Source: Butyrivibrio sp.
Lineage (GTDB): Bacteria; Bacillota; Clostridia; Lachnospirales; Lachnospiraceae
Assembly (NCBI RefSeq): GCF_015056685.1
Contig: NZ_SVFW01000012.1
Coordinates: 1-64,000 of the forward strand
Length of the DNA stretch: 64,000 nt
Direction: 5' to 3'
Under the pieces are notes generated by a model that saw nothing but the letters and a program-made list of their open reading frames with translations, made no database searches and was not told the DNA's origin. Below are positions 1 through 8,736 of the stretch, piece after piece. How positions within the stretch are numbered: position 1 is the stretch's first letter; every line of letters begins with the position of its first letter. The translations under genes were made by a program, and so were the position numbers.

Positions 1-1
1 G

Positions 2-37
2 GACGTCAAGGATGGCGAACACAGCCACTACTTTTAA
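2..37 (+). CDS. possible 3' end of an upstream gene
   Basis: The first bases read in frame as DVKDGEHSHYF followed by TAA, which could be the last codons of a gene entering from outside the window. Only 11 codons are visible, so neither the reality of the gene nor its family can be judged. The stretch from here to the next gene at 270 contains one clear inverted repeat and otherwise AT-rich sequence. Confidence 0.2.
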   Translation, partial: DVKDGEHSHYF

Positions 38-101
38 ATCAGGAAATCATTTTACACCACATTTAGGACTTGACCAAGCAAGCCTATGGATGCGCTAAAA
101 A

Positions 102-139
102 CATGACCTAAATGAAAGAAAAATGAAGATTAGGTCATG
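102..139. repeat. 10-bp perfect inverted repeat with 18-nt loop
   Basis: CATGACCTAA at 102-111 is the exact reverse complement of TTAGGTCATG at 130-139. It lies between a possible upstream gene end and the gene at 270. There is no T-run after it, so it is not a standard intrinsic terminator; it may be an operator or part of a mobile-element end. Confidence 0.4.
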
Positions 140-269
140 AATTGTAGAAAAGCAAACCAATACAACTAGCTACTCAATGCACCTAGTCTAGGCCAAAGGA
201 TACTCAAATAAAAGAATTATAAGTATTTTTATGTGAGATTTTTTTGCGTGAGAAAGGAAAGATAAAAAA

Positions 270-1073
270 ATGAATGAGCTGATCAATATAGTTAATAGAC
301 GTAGAGCGCTGTTAGAGAAGGCAATCAAACTTGCGGCGAAAGACGAGAAAGAGCAATCAGTAGGCCATTTGCGAGTGAGTAAAACAAGAGGACAAACACG
401 CTATTACAAAGTGACTGGGGTCTCAGATAAAACTGGGGAATATCTGTCAATGAAGAAAACGGATGTCATTAAGCGATTAGCACAAAGTGACTACAAAAAA
501 CAATTTATTAAAACTGCTGAGTATGAACTTAATTTGCTTGATAGATTTCTTGTGAATTATAAGAATCCAACAGAAGATACATATACTAAGTTGATTCCTG
601 AGAGAAGAGCTCTGGTAACACCTTATATTCTATCTGATGATCTAATAGCCAAAGAGTGGCAGTCTAAGACATTCAAACCAAATCCATATGAACCTGAAAA
701 GAAAATATTCGATACACGCAGAGGAGAAAAGGTTAGGTCTAAATCTGAAGCAATAATTGCAGACACTATCTATGAATTAGGCATTCCCTACCATTATGAA
801 TGTCCTGTAAAAATGGTCAATGGAAAGCTTAAGTATCCGGATTTTACATTACTTAAAGTGAGGACAAGAGAAATAATATATTTTGAGCACTTTGGATATA
901 TGGATGATGAAGGTTATAGATTAAAAACAATGGAAAAAATGGATCTGTATAGAGCCAGTGGAATCTATCCGGGTAAAAATCTGATATTTACATATGAGAC
1001 AGAACACAATCCCTTGGATATTAAGGGGATGAGAAAGATGCTAATTGAAATGTTTTGTGAAGGGGATGCATAG
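270..1073 (+). CDS. hypothetical protein with PD-(D/E)XK nuclease-like C-terminal domain
   Basis: A 267-residue soluble protein. The N-terminal half is basic and helical. The C-terminal half carries SKSEAIIADTIYELGIPY (about 155-172), then YPDFTLL (about 192), then IIYFEHFGYMDD (about 204), an E...PD...ExH arrangement resembling the PD-(D/E)XK restriction-endonuclease fold with H in place of the usual K. Nuclease activity is inference from this pattern. The start follows AGGAAAGATAAAAAA. The gene stands alone in AT-rich surroundings. A degraded fragment with a closely similar C-terminus (AKNLFLTYE versus GKNLIFTYE) lies on the minus strand at 15620-15733, so the family has more than one copy in this genome. 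A truncated nuclease from a lost mobile element is an alternative. Confidence 0.7.
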   Translation: MNELINIVNRRRALLEKAIKLAAKDEKEQSVGHLRVSKTRGQTRYYKVTGVSDKTGEYLSMKKTDVIKRLAQSDYKKQFIKTAEYELNLLDRFLVNYKNPTEDTYTKLIPERRALVTPYILSDDLIAKEWQSKTFKPNPYEPEKKIFDTRRGEKVRSKSEAIIADTIYELGIPYHYECPVKMVNGKLKYPDFTLLKVRTREIIYFEHFGYMDDEGYRLKTMEKMDLYRASGIYPGKNLIFTYETEHNPLDIKGMRKMLIEMFCEGDA

Positions 1074-1317
1074 GTATATGCCTGCAACTATGAATGTAGC
1101 TGCAAATGATTTGATGAGTAAGCAACAGTTCATAATTAAATAAACACCCCAAATGTTTTTTGAATATAATTATCAATGAAATAATTATTAATCATTTGAC
1201 TAATTATTTAGAGGATTTTTATTATTGTTTATATCAGATGATGTTATTTTATATTATTTCTAAAAATTATTTTACAAAAAGATGTAACTTATCAGAATCG
1301 GCGCAGGAGCAGCAACG

Positions 1318-2361
1318 ATGGAAAAAGTAAAAATACGAGCGATTATGTATGCACTTTTGGCAGCGGTTTTTTATGCAATAAATGTCCCGATGTCAAAGTT
1401 GCTCTTAAATAATGTCGAACCTACGATGATGGCAGCATTTCTGTATTTGGGTGCGGGAATAGGAATCAGTTGTATTTCTGTTATGAGTAAGAAAGAAAAG
1501 GAGGATCGGCTTACAAGAAATGACCTTCCTTTCGTAATAGGGATGATCGTACTGGATATAGCAGCACCTGTTTTTCTTATGCTTGGATTAACTTACGGGA
1601 CATCATCGAATGCGTCTCTTTTGGGCAATTTCGAGATTGTGGCAACGACTGTAATAGCGCTGATCTTATTTAAAGAAGCTGTTTCCAAAAGGCTTTGGGC
1701 AGCAATTGGACTTATCTCACTATCGAGCATATTGCTTTCTTTTGAAGGGAGTCTTTCTTTTAAGTTTTCCTATGGCTCACTTTTGGTGCTTCTTGCCACA
1801 GTCTGCTGGGGACTTGAAAACAATTGTACCCGCAGCATTGCGTCCAAAAGCACTTACGAGATTGTGACTCTAAAGGGAATTTTTTCAGGACTTGGAGCAT
1901 TGGGAATTGCTCTTATTAAACATGAATCTTTTCCGCAGATCAGATATATTCTCCCAGCCCTTATTTTAGGTTTTGTTGCATATGGACTGAGTATTTTTCT
2001 ATATATCAGAGCGCAGAGCGTACTTGGTGCAGCCAAAACCAGCGCATATTATGCGGTTGCACCTTTCGTGGGAGCACTTTTATCCTTTATTATTTTGCAT
2101 GAAAAGCTCACCGGAATGTACGCTGTGGCATTTTTGATCATGGCAGCAGGTGCCAGTCTTGTTGTGGTGGATACTTTGATAAGGCAGCATGCTCATGTGC
2201 ATGTGCATACTTTCACCCATACTCACGATGGGTATACGCATACGCATACAGTAACGCATTCCCATGAGCACAATCATTATGTGACTGATGGAAAACATGG
2301 CCACCATCACACTAAGGAAGAACTGGAAGTTCTTTCAAAAGCTGAGCATGACCATACCTGA
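1318..2361 (+). CDS. EamA/DMT-family transporter with histidine-rich C-terminal tail
   Basis: A 347-residue inner-membrane protein of the drug/metabolite transporter superfamily with two EamA repeats and about ten hydrophobic segments (residues 8-285). Members export or import small metabolites; the substrate cannot be told from sequence. The last ~60 residues form a cytoplasmic or external tail very rich in His-Xaa-His (HAHVHVHTFTHTH and similar), as seen in metal-binding regions of Zn, Co and Ni transporters, so metal sensing or metal-dependent transport is a reasonable inference. The start is supported by AGGAG at 1305-1309. The gene is monocistronic, with an AT-rich upstream region of about 240 bp in which no other gene is visible. 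Confidence 0.88.
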   Translation: MEKVKIRAIMYALLAAVFYAINVPMSKLLLNNVEPTMMAAFLYLGAGIGISCISVMSKKEKEDRLTRNDLPFVIGMIVLDIAAPVFLMLGLTYGTSSNASLLGNFEIVATTVIALILFKEAVSKRLWAAIGLISLSSILLSFEGSLSFKFSYGSLLVLLATVCWGLENNCTRSIASKSTYEIVTLKGIFSGLGALGIALIKHESFPQIRYILPALILGFVAYGLSIFLYIRAQSVLGAAKTSAYYAVAPFVGALLSFIILHEKLTGMYAVAFLIMAAGASLVVVDTLIRQHAHVHVHTFTHTHDGYTHTHTVTHSHEHNHYVTDGKHGHHHTKEELEVLSKAEHDHT

Positions 2362-2492
2362 GTCAAAAGAACTAATTCATGCAGACAGGAAACGCAAATA
2401 ATCACATTTTAAAAATCATTTCAAAATACAGTCTACCCTGCATAGAATTCCTCCAATAAAAACTGGTTTCATTTAAAACTTATCCAAATAAA

Positions 2493-2532
2493 AAAGATAT
2501 AGTGGCAATAACTTTATCACCACTATATCTTT
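2493..2532 (-). terminator. intrinsic terminator after the DUF4342 gene
   Basis: A perfect 13-bp stem (AAAGATATAGTGG at 2493-2505 with its complement at 2520-2532) encloses a 14-nt loop. On the minus strand it is followed by a T-rich run, fitting termination of the gene ending at 2553. It may also serve the converging gene ending at 2361. Confidence 0.8.
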
Positions 2533-2552
2533 CATTCATCCATTTAAGATTT

Positions 2553-2942
2553 TTATTTTATCTCATCTGTAGTTCCGTCTTTTTTGACAACTTCAAGTCT
2601 GCAACCAAGTCCAAATGCTGCAACTGATCCAGCAATCAGTGCCCAAGGTGCTGCTGCCAGTCCAAGAATTCCACCGACAATTCCTACATTGACAGGTACG
2701 CTGAATACTACTTCGTCGCCCTTCTTGATCTGAATTCTGTCAACGTTTCCTTCTTCGACTTTCTTCTTAAGCTTGTCCATTGCTTCCTTGATGTCATCGC
2801 TAACATCCTTTGAATCCGGCTGAATCAGCTTGATTGCTGCAGCAACATCTCCGTCAGTTTTAACGAGAGCTTCTTTTGCAGCTTTGTAATCAACGCCTGT
2901 CTGCTCCATTACTTTTTCAACAGCTTCTAATGTAATATTCAT
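2553..2942 (-). CDS. DUF4342 protein with UBA-like N-terminal domain
   Basis: A 129-residue protein. Residues 1-40 (VEKVMEQTGVDYKAAKEALVKTDGDVAAAI) form the three-helix UBA-like fold known from NAC-alpha and EF-Ts. Residues 60-125 match the DUF4342 pattern: RIQIKKGDEVVFSVPVNVG followed by a hydrophobic segment (GILGLAAAPWALIAGSVAAF) that could be membrane-inserted. The family is common in Clostridia and has no established function. The start has only a modest ribosome binding site. It is a single gene closed by the terminator at 2493-2532. Confidence 0.85.
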   Translation of the reverse strand: MNITLEAVEKVMEQTGVDYKAAKEALVKTDGDVAAAIKLIQPDSKDVSDDIKEAMDKLKKKVEEGNVDRIQIKKGDEVVFSVPVNVGIVGGILGLAAAPWALIAGSVAAFGLGCRLEVVKKDGTTDEIK

Positions 2943-3127
2943 GATTCCTCACCAACATCCTTTCTTAAAAAAAATGTTTTTAGTTGCTTGTACTATGAAT
3001 ACATTGTATTGCTGCTGCGAACTCAATTACATGTTTTCTTTAGCAAAAAAATCTACGTTATTTTGCCATTTTTGAGAATCAGCAGGAAAGCAGCCCAGAT
3101 CTGGCCATTGTTTAGCATGACTCCATC

Positions 3128-4060
3128 TCACAGAAAATCAAATGATAACTGCCCGTCGATCCAGCTCTTTTGCTCTGCCTGATGAATCTCATCCTCTGGC
3201 CTTACATGCCCGATAAGGAGCGGCGAAAGCGGATCGTGATTCTCATTATTATCCATTACAGTCTTCGCATCATAGTTGGCATAACAGTATCTGCACATAT
3301 GAAGACACGTATTATACATGCCTATATCGTTCGCAAGATAGCACGCGCAGGAAGCCCGCGCATTCTTTACCTTTGGGAAATTCATGCTGTTATGAACAGC
3401 CTTTTCATACATTGCCTGAGTCATGCAGCCACTGCAGTCTGCCCCAAATACTTCCAGTTCATTCCCCTCAGCGCAGGGCCGAAGCGTCATTCCATGATCT
3501 TTCGCAATCTGAGTCATCTTTTCACCAAGGTACATCCTGTCTGCTTTTTCTAAAGGCTTGGCCTCGGGAAAGTTCTTTTTCACTTTCTGATACATATCTA
3601 TAAAACTGATAACTGCCGTCTGCGTGTAGCCATCAAGGGCCGATGCGATCTCCTCAAACTTCTCAAGATGATAATCCTTCGTATATTTGTCATCCAGGAA
3701 AATCGGGTCATATCGCCATCCCATTGAATCCACGCCCGCAAACTCAGAGAGTCTTTTGAAGGTCTCTACCACATCCTGTATATCCGGAACATTGGGCTCT
3801 ATGTCCCTTCCGTAGCCCGTGATCGTCACATACCAATACATTCCATATGGTTTCAAAAGATCCAGATATTTAAGCATGGGTTTCGGATTCTTTGAACAAA
3901 AACAGATTATGTCAACCACCGAAGGATTTAGCAAATACTTTGTAATATATGTCATATTGTAAGGATTCCGCACATAGACAAAGCCCTCTTTTAGCCTGTT
4001 TGCAAACCAGTCAGCATAGAAGGCCGGGATATCTGTGCGAGACCCGGTCTGAATTATCAT
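3128..4060 (-). CDS. DUF1848 family protein
   Basis: A 310-residue cytoplasmic protein matching DUF1848 along its length (start MIIQTGSRTDIPAFYADW; FCSKNPKPML near residue 55). The C-terminal third is cysteine-rich: CSGCM near 210, ASCACYL near 238, and TCLHMCRYCYAN near 252. The last is a CX3CX2C motif with an aromatic residue before the third cysteine, like the radical-SAM iron-sulfur motif but at the C-terminus rather than the N-terminus. An FeS cluster is therefore likely by inference; the substrate is unknown. It is divergent from the EAL gene that follows, with about 170 bp of AT-rich promoter region between them. Confidence 0.88.
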   Translation of the reverse strand: MIIQTGSRTDIPAFYADWFANRLKEGFVYVRNPYNMTYITKYLLNPSVVDIICFCSKNPKPMLKYLDLLKPYGMYWYVTITGYGRDIEPNVPDIQDVVETFKRLSEFAGVDSMGWRYDPIFLDDKYTKDYHLEKFEEIASALDGYTQTAVISFIDMYQKVKKNFPEAKPLEKADRMYLGEKMTQIAKDHGMTLRPCAEGNELEVFGADCSGCMTQAMYEKAVHNSMNFPKVKNARASCACYLANDIGMYNTCLHMCRYCYANYDAKTVMDNNENHDPLSPLLIGHVRPEDEIHQAEQKSWIDGQLSFDFL

Positions 4061-4231
4061 ACTTATATCCTTTCAAATACTTAAAGCTCCATAATTATAT
4101 TACGCGGTAACTACTACTTATTGCAAACGACTTATTTGAAAACAACTATTAAATTTGTCATATTTATAATCATTTTAGCAGTATTATTTACTATCCAACT
4201 TGTGTTATGCTCAATATAGCAATAATTTTTC

Positions 4232-4296
4232 GTGGAGATTACGTTCATGCCACTTGCTTCAGACAATGATCAGGAACGCAAAAAAATCGCGATTAC
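4232..4296 (+). other. displaced start region of the EAL gene (frameshift at A7 tract)
   Basis: ATG at 4247 has a good ribosome binding site (GGAG at 4234-4237, 9-nt spacing) and opens MPLASDNDQERKK. After the seven-A run at 4280-4286 this frame diverges from the EAL frame. A -1 shift, or one extra A, joins it as ERKKNRDYVVANIEKALENG, which reads as a normal linker into an EAL domain. The downstream GTG at 4297 has no ribosome binding site. The sequence thus suggests the natural start is 4247, with a slippage site, a phase-variable tract, or a sequencing or real indel in the A run. Confidence 0.6.
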
Positions 4297-6732
4297 GTGG
4301 TTGCTAATATCGAGAAAGCACTGGAAAATGGCTGGGTTAAAGTATTTTACCAGCCTGTTGTTCGCGCGCTCACAGGGCAGCTTTGCGGCGCTGAATCTCT
4401 GGCAAGATGGATCGACCCTGAAATGGGATTTCTTTCACCTGATAAATTCATAGGCGCTCTCGAAGAGAGCAGGCAGATCCACAAGCTTGACTGCTGGATC
4501 GTTAAAAAAGTCTGCTCCGACATTTCAGAGCGTATTCATAATGACCTCGACGCAGTTCCTGTGTCCATCAACTTTTCGCGCCTTGACCTTGAAGCCACTG
4601 ACATGCTCAAGGTTTTGGAGGATGCGGTGGACGAGTACGATATTCCAAGAGACTACATTCATGTTGAGATAACCGAGAGCATGATCGTATCTGACGCCGA
4701 GCTGATGTCCGACATGATAGAGCGCTTCAGGAGCACCGGCTATGAGGTGTGGATGGACGACTTTGGTAGCGGCTATTCTTCTCTTACCGTCCTTAAGGAC
4801 TATCATTTCGACACCCTTAAGCTCGATATGTCTTTTCTTCGCTCCTTTGACGCCAAATCCAAGGCCATAATAACTTCCACAGTCATCATGGCAAAAGAAA
4901 TTGATATCATGACGCTGGCAGAAGGCGTGGAAAACCAGGAGCAGGTGGAGTTTCTCAAAAACATCGGCTGTGGCCGACTTCAGGGCTATTACTACGGCAA
5001 ACCAATGCCCATAAATGACCTTTTTGACCATATCAAAGAGAGCAATATTGAGATTGAAAAGAGGCAGTGGCGCCATTTCTACGATGTGGCCAGCTTCCAT
5101 GCGAGGCGTACTGACGAGCCTTTGGCAATTTTTGAAGATAACAACGGCGTTTTCAGAACTCTTTTCATGAATGAAGTCTATAAAACCCAGGCTTTTGGCA
5201 GTTCCTATGACCTGGAGACGATTGACGCGAAAGTGTTCCATTCCCGTTCTTCTTTTAATGCCCAGCTAATGAAATTCGTTGATACCGTTAAGCAGAGCAA
5301 GAACCTTGAAACCTTATACTTCACTGTTGACGGCAGCATTCTGTGCCTCAAGGGAAAAGAGATCGCGGAAAACGCCGGGAGCCATATCTACATTAGCTCC
5401 ATCCGCAATATTTCTACTGATTCAAATATTGAAAAGAGCAACAGCCTTGCTTTCAGGTTAAAAGAAATAAATCACATGTTTGACACCGTGGCTCAGATCA
5501 ATCCATCCAACAACACGATCATTCCGCTTGTTGGAAAGTTCCGCTATATGCGAAATGCTCCAACCGATGGCATGCGCCTTAATTCCTACGTTCAAAAGTT
5601 CAAGAAGGATTATATAGCACTGGCTGACGCAAAAAAATTCGATGTTTTCTGCGACTGGTCCACTCTGACAAGCCGTGTACAAAGCAGCTTCAAAGGCTAT
5701 GTTGAGAACATGTTCAGGATCAAACAGATTGATGGCAATTATGAATGGAAAGGCCTGTCCTTCATGCTGATACCGGGTACAGAGGGAAAAGAATTCCTCA
5801 TGTGCACAAAGCCAACTCCTGACGATACCCACTCAATCCTTAACAAAATCCAGGAATTATATAACCGCGAAGATTACGGGCTTAAGTCTGATGACTCACA
5901 AATGTATGCAAAAATGTGGGAAAACACTGTAACTGCCTCTCATCTTAAGTTCTTTTGGAAGGACAAAAACAGGAAATTTATGGGCGCCAGCAAAGCGTTC
6001 CTTGACTTCTACGGTTTTACCATCGACGATATCCTCGGCAAAGACGATGAGGAGATGGGCTGGCATATCGACGGAAAAGCATACAGAGACGACGAAATTG
6101 ACGTTCTTACAAATGGTGCCGTGGTTTCAGGCGTTCCAGGCTACTGCATCGTAAAAGGCGTTGTCCATAACATCATGTGCTTCAAAGCTCCTATATATGA
6201 CGGTAATGAGATCACCGGTCTAATGGGCTATTTCTTTGATGTTGATGAGGAGATGGCCAGAATAGACAAACTTTATAACGTAAAAAGAACTGACACTATT
6301 ACCGGTTGTATGAATAAAAAAGGTTTCCTTGATGTCCTGATAGATTATTCCCAGAACTACCATAATCTTGGGCGTGACTATGCGCTTATCATACTTAGAA
6401 ACACGAAACATGCTAGAGTCATGGCTGATTATGGAGAAGACTTTATCGAAAAGCTCTTACACCAAATGGGCCAGGAAATACTAAAAGTCACAAAGGATAA
6501 ATGCGCTGTAGCAAGAATGATACAGTCAGAATTTGCGCTGCTTTTATATACTGACAAACAGTCTGAAGTTGATGAATTGTGCAGTCAGTTAAAAGAAGCA
6601 ATCGAATCTATCAGAGAGCTCGATGGCAACAAGATGACGCTGAAAGTCAGCATTTCAGCAATGCTCAGATCTGACAAAGAAGCCACAGATGAAAACATGT
6701 ACCACAAGGTCCTTGAACGCGTTCAGCAGTAG
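4297..6732 (+). CDS. EAL-domain c-di-GMP phosphodiesterase with PAS and degenerate GGDEF domains
   Basis: An 811-residue soluble signalling protein as read from GTG 4297. Residues 1-245 form an EAL domain with an apparently complete active site: ESLAR, NFSRLDLE, EITES, DDFGSGYSSL, KLDMSFL and EGVE; EAL domains hydrolyse cyclic di-GMP. Residues 250-520 form an unassigned, possibly PAS-like sensory region. Residues 545-650 look like a PAS domain (FFWKDKNRKFMGASKAF). Residues 660-811 form a GGDEF-type fold in which the signature is replaced by MIQSEF, so no cyclase activity is expected. The order EAL-PAS-GGDEF is the reverse of the common GGDEF-EAL layout. The real start is probably upstream across a frameshift (see 4232-4296). 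Confidence 0.85.
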   Translation: MVANIEKALENGWVKVFYQPVVRALTGQLCGAESLARWIDPEMGFLSPDKFIGALEESRQIHKLDCWIVKKVCSDISERIHNDLDAVPVSINFSRLDLEATDMLKVLEDAVDEYDIPRDYIHVEITESMIVSDAELMSDMIERFRSTGYEVWMDDFGSGYSSLTVLKDYHFDTLKLDMSFLRSFDAKSKAIITSTVIMAKEIDIMTLAEGVENQEQVEFLKNIGCGRLQGYYYGKPMPINDLFDHIKESNIEIEKRQWRHFYDVASFHARRTDEPLAIFEDNNGVFRTLFMNEVYKTQAFGSSYDLETIDAKVFHSRSSFNAQLMKFVDTVKQSKNLETLYFTVDGSILCLKGKEIAENAGSHIYISSIRNISTDSNIEKSNSLAFRLKEINHMFDTVAQINPSNNTIIPLVGKFRYMRNAPTDGMRLNSYVQKFKKDYIALADAKKFDVFCDWSTLTSRVQSSFKGYVENMFRIKQIDGNYEWKGLSFMLIPGTEGKEFLMCTKPTPDDTHSILNKIQELYNREDYGLKSDDSQMYAKMWENTVTASHLKFFWKDKNRKFMGASKAFLDFYGFTIDDILGKDDEEMGWHIDGKAYRDDEIDVLTNGAVVSGVPGYCIVKGVVHNIMCFKAPIYDGNEITGLMGYFFDVDEEMARIDKLYNVKRTDTITGCMNKKGFLDVLIDYSQNYHNLGRDYALIILRNTKHARVMADYGEDFIEKLLHQMGQEILKVTKDKCAVARMIQSEFALLLYTDKQSEVDELCSQLKEAIESIRELDGNKMTLKVSISAMLRSDKEATDENMYHKVLERVQQ

Positions 6733-6770
6733 AAGGTACTAAAAAAAGCATATCTGCTCAGGAGGTTTCC

Positions 6771-7949
6771 ATGAACAGTAATGATAAATCTGAAAAGTTC
6801 GACTTTTTATGGCTTGTGCTTTTTTTGATCATATTCATTAACGGTTTTGAAGCAGGCGGCTATCAGGCCAGTCTTCGAAGCATCGGGCAAAACTACGATC
6901 TTTCCGAGACCTCCAAAGGCCTCTTTGCGGCAACTGAGCTCTTTGCCACCATGCTTGCCCCTCTGATCCTTGGCGCATGGGCAGACGCCAACGTTAAAAC
7001 AAAGTGTATAAAGCTACTGCTGGTGGTCCAGTTTGTGGCCGCCGCAGGAATCCAGATAATTGGTCTACAAAGTGCATTTGTTGTAGGTGTGTTCTTTCTT
7101 GGCCTCACCACCAGTGCACTTCAGTTCATATCCATCGCTGCTCTTGCAGACTCCTATCCCATCAGCGGAAGCAAAAAAATCGGATTCATGACCTCCATGT
7201 ATGCCCTCGGAGCTTTGGTGGCTCCGCTTGTTGTGGAGTATTACCTTGGACTTGGGCTTACCTGGAAAGTTCTTTTTGTCATTCTCGCAGTGGGAAGCCT
7301 CATTTCTTTTGCCGGAATCATGGCATCAGGAGAGGGGAAAAGAGAAGCTGCTGCCAAGGGAGCTGTCGCAGATGGGTCCACAAAAAAAGAAACAGAATTC
7401 TTCCTTATGGGAATCCTGCTTCTTTGCGTTATCATGTGCATCTATGTTGGATTTGAAAACGGCTTCGCGTACTTTGTAGAAACTCTGTTCGCGGACGTTT
7501 TGGACTCAGGCCTCGGCCGCTACGCCCTCTCAGTGTTCTGGGCAATGATGATCCCTTCGAGAGTATTCGTGGGCTATTTTGCTAAAAGAGCCAGAGCCAT
7601 CCTGCTTACTGCCCTTGTGGCAATTCCACTTCTCACCGTTCTTGTAGCTCTTATGGATAACAGCCTCGTGGTATTTGCGCTCTGCATCCCTCTTGGCTTT
7701 GCCAGCGGCGCCATCTATCCATGCGTTCTCAATATGATGATTCCTTTCGCCGGAAAAAACACCGCCTTTTCAACCGGCATGATCACCACTGCAACTGGCA
7801 TCGGCGGTGTTGTTTTCACAGCCCTCACCGGCTTCAATGCAGAGCACCTGGGAATGAGAATGGCCATTGGAATACTGGCCGCCTTTTATATCTTCTCAAT
7901 TGCCGCAGCTATCTGCGCCGGTAGGATGTATGTAAAGAGGAGCCGCTAG
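6771..7949 (+). CDS. MFS transporter
   Basis: A 392-residue membrane protein with about 12 hydrophobic segments and the loop pattern of the major facilitator superfamily (GAWADANVKTKCIKLL in the first inter-helix loop, GLTTSALQFISIAALADSYP later). It probably moves a small solute or drug by proton coupling; the substrate is not identifiable. AGGAGGT at 6760-6766 supports the start. It begins 38 bp after the EAL gene in the same direction, so the two may be co-transcribed. It converges on the small membrane gene at 7962 with only 12 bp between stops. Confidence 0.88.
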   Translation: MNSNDKSEKFDFLWLVLFLIIFINGFEAGGYQASLRSIGQNYDLSETSKGLFAATELFATMLAPLILGAWADANVKTKCIKLLLVVQFVAAAGIQIIGLQSAFVVGVFFLGLTTSALQFISIAALADSYPISGSKKIGFMTSMYALGALVAPLVVEYYLGLGLTWKVLFVILAVGSLISFAGIMASGEGKREAAAKGAVADGSTKKETEFFLMGILLLCVIMCIYVGFENGFAYFVETLFADVLDSGLGRYALSVFWAMMIPSRVFVGYFAKRARAILLTALVAIPLLTVLVALMDNSLVVFALCIPLGFASGAIYPCVLNMMIPFAGKNTAFSTGMITTATGIGGVVFTALTGFNAEHLGMRMAIGILAAFYIFSIAAAICAGRMYVKRSR

Positions 7950-7961
7950 AAGATTTTTATC

Positions 7962-8186
7962 TTAAGCTCTCTCAATCAGACTGCAAATCCCAACTATCAG
8001 TAATACTGGAAGTGCGATGTATACAAGTCCTCTGATCAAAAGTCCGAAAAGAATAAGTGGAAGGAATACAAGTGTAAACATAATTTTCATGATCCCCCAG
8101 CTTGCTCTGAATGCCAGGCCGATCATCTTACCAAAAATCCAGAAGAAAAATATTATAAATAACAGTGATAACATAACAAACACCAT
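7962..8186 (-). CDS. small hydrophobic membrane protein
   Basis: A 74-residue protein made almost entirely of two or three hydrophobic helices (MVFVMLSLLFIIFFFWIFG, then IMFTLVFLPLILFGLL and LVYIALPVLLIVGIC), with a short basic/acidic end. AAAGGATGG precedes the start. The composition is that of a real membrane protein rather than a chance frame. The family and role are not recognised. The gene stands alone, with about 120 bp to its upstream neighbour. Confidence 0.65.
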   Translation of the reverse strand: MVFVMLSLLFIIFFFWIFGKMIGLAFRASWGIMKIMFTLVFLPLILFGLLIRGLVYIALPVLLIVGICSLIERA

Positions 8187-8306
8187 CCTTTCAAAGACAT
8201 AAACTATTGTTTCTTATAGCTAAAGTATATCCCGGAAAGGATTGTGGATATATGACCGATACGGCGACTTTCTATGATCATTTTCACTTTTTTAGCAAAA
8301 TATCGT

Positions 8307-8687
8307 TTATTCTTTTCCCCTGCAGATGTAATCCCAGCTACAATCACCACAGATATTCCCTCGGATACCCGCATTAATTATTCTGTCCCTGACCAGTCCT
8401 GTGAACTTGTCAAAAGAAATCTCGCATCCGTCACTGAGTCCGCAAGCCTTCAGCACTTCTTTGTCATATCTGATAACCTTGTCCTGAGAACTGCACAGGC
8501 CGCCCTCATTGTTTGGGCAATTTTTGCAGACAATATCTGTCTGAGCTTTCAGCACCACCTTCTGCTCCGGGGCAGCCTCTAGCTCTTTTATCACACGTCC
8601 CATATGGTCTGTAAAATCAGCACTGTAGCCCTTGCCTTCATAGAACTGAAAACACATCCCATGATGGGGTCTTAAACATTTTTCCAT
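8307..8687 (-). CDS. DUF1284 domain protein (putative iron-sulfur protein)
   Basis: A 126-residue protein matching DUF1284: it opens LRPHHGMCFQFYEGKGYSADF, has a central CKNCPNNEGGLCSSQ cysteine cluster (about 72-86) and a C-terminal CGDCSWDYIC cluster. The family is described as iron-sulfur or metal binding, and the paired cysteine groups here support that. No catalytic role is established. The stop lies close to a stretch without genes at 8190-8300, and the start is 49 bp downstream of the transglutaminase-like gene, so the two may share a transcript. Confidence 0.85.
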   Translation of the reverse strand: MEKCLRPHHGMCFQFYEGKGYSADFTDHMGRVIKELEAAPEQKVVLKAQTDIVCKNCPNNEGGLCSSQDKVIRYDKEVLKACGLSDGCEISFDKFTGLVRDRIINAGIRGNICGDCSWDYICRGKE

Positions 8688-8736
8688 GATATAACTCTTC
8701 TTTCCGTTTATTACTTACCGAAGCACTTGCGCCAGC

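Noticed and set aside
2080..2310. Methionine-rich minus-strand ORF opposite the His-rich tail
   Set aside because: It is the complement of repeated His codons (CAT read as ATG) and has no independent support.
4525..5241. 238-residue minus-strand ORF inside the EAL gene
   Set aside because: It lies wholly within the well-conserved EAL coding frame and has no recognisable domain, so it is a shadow frame.
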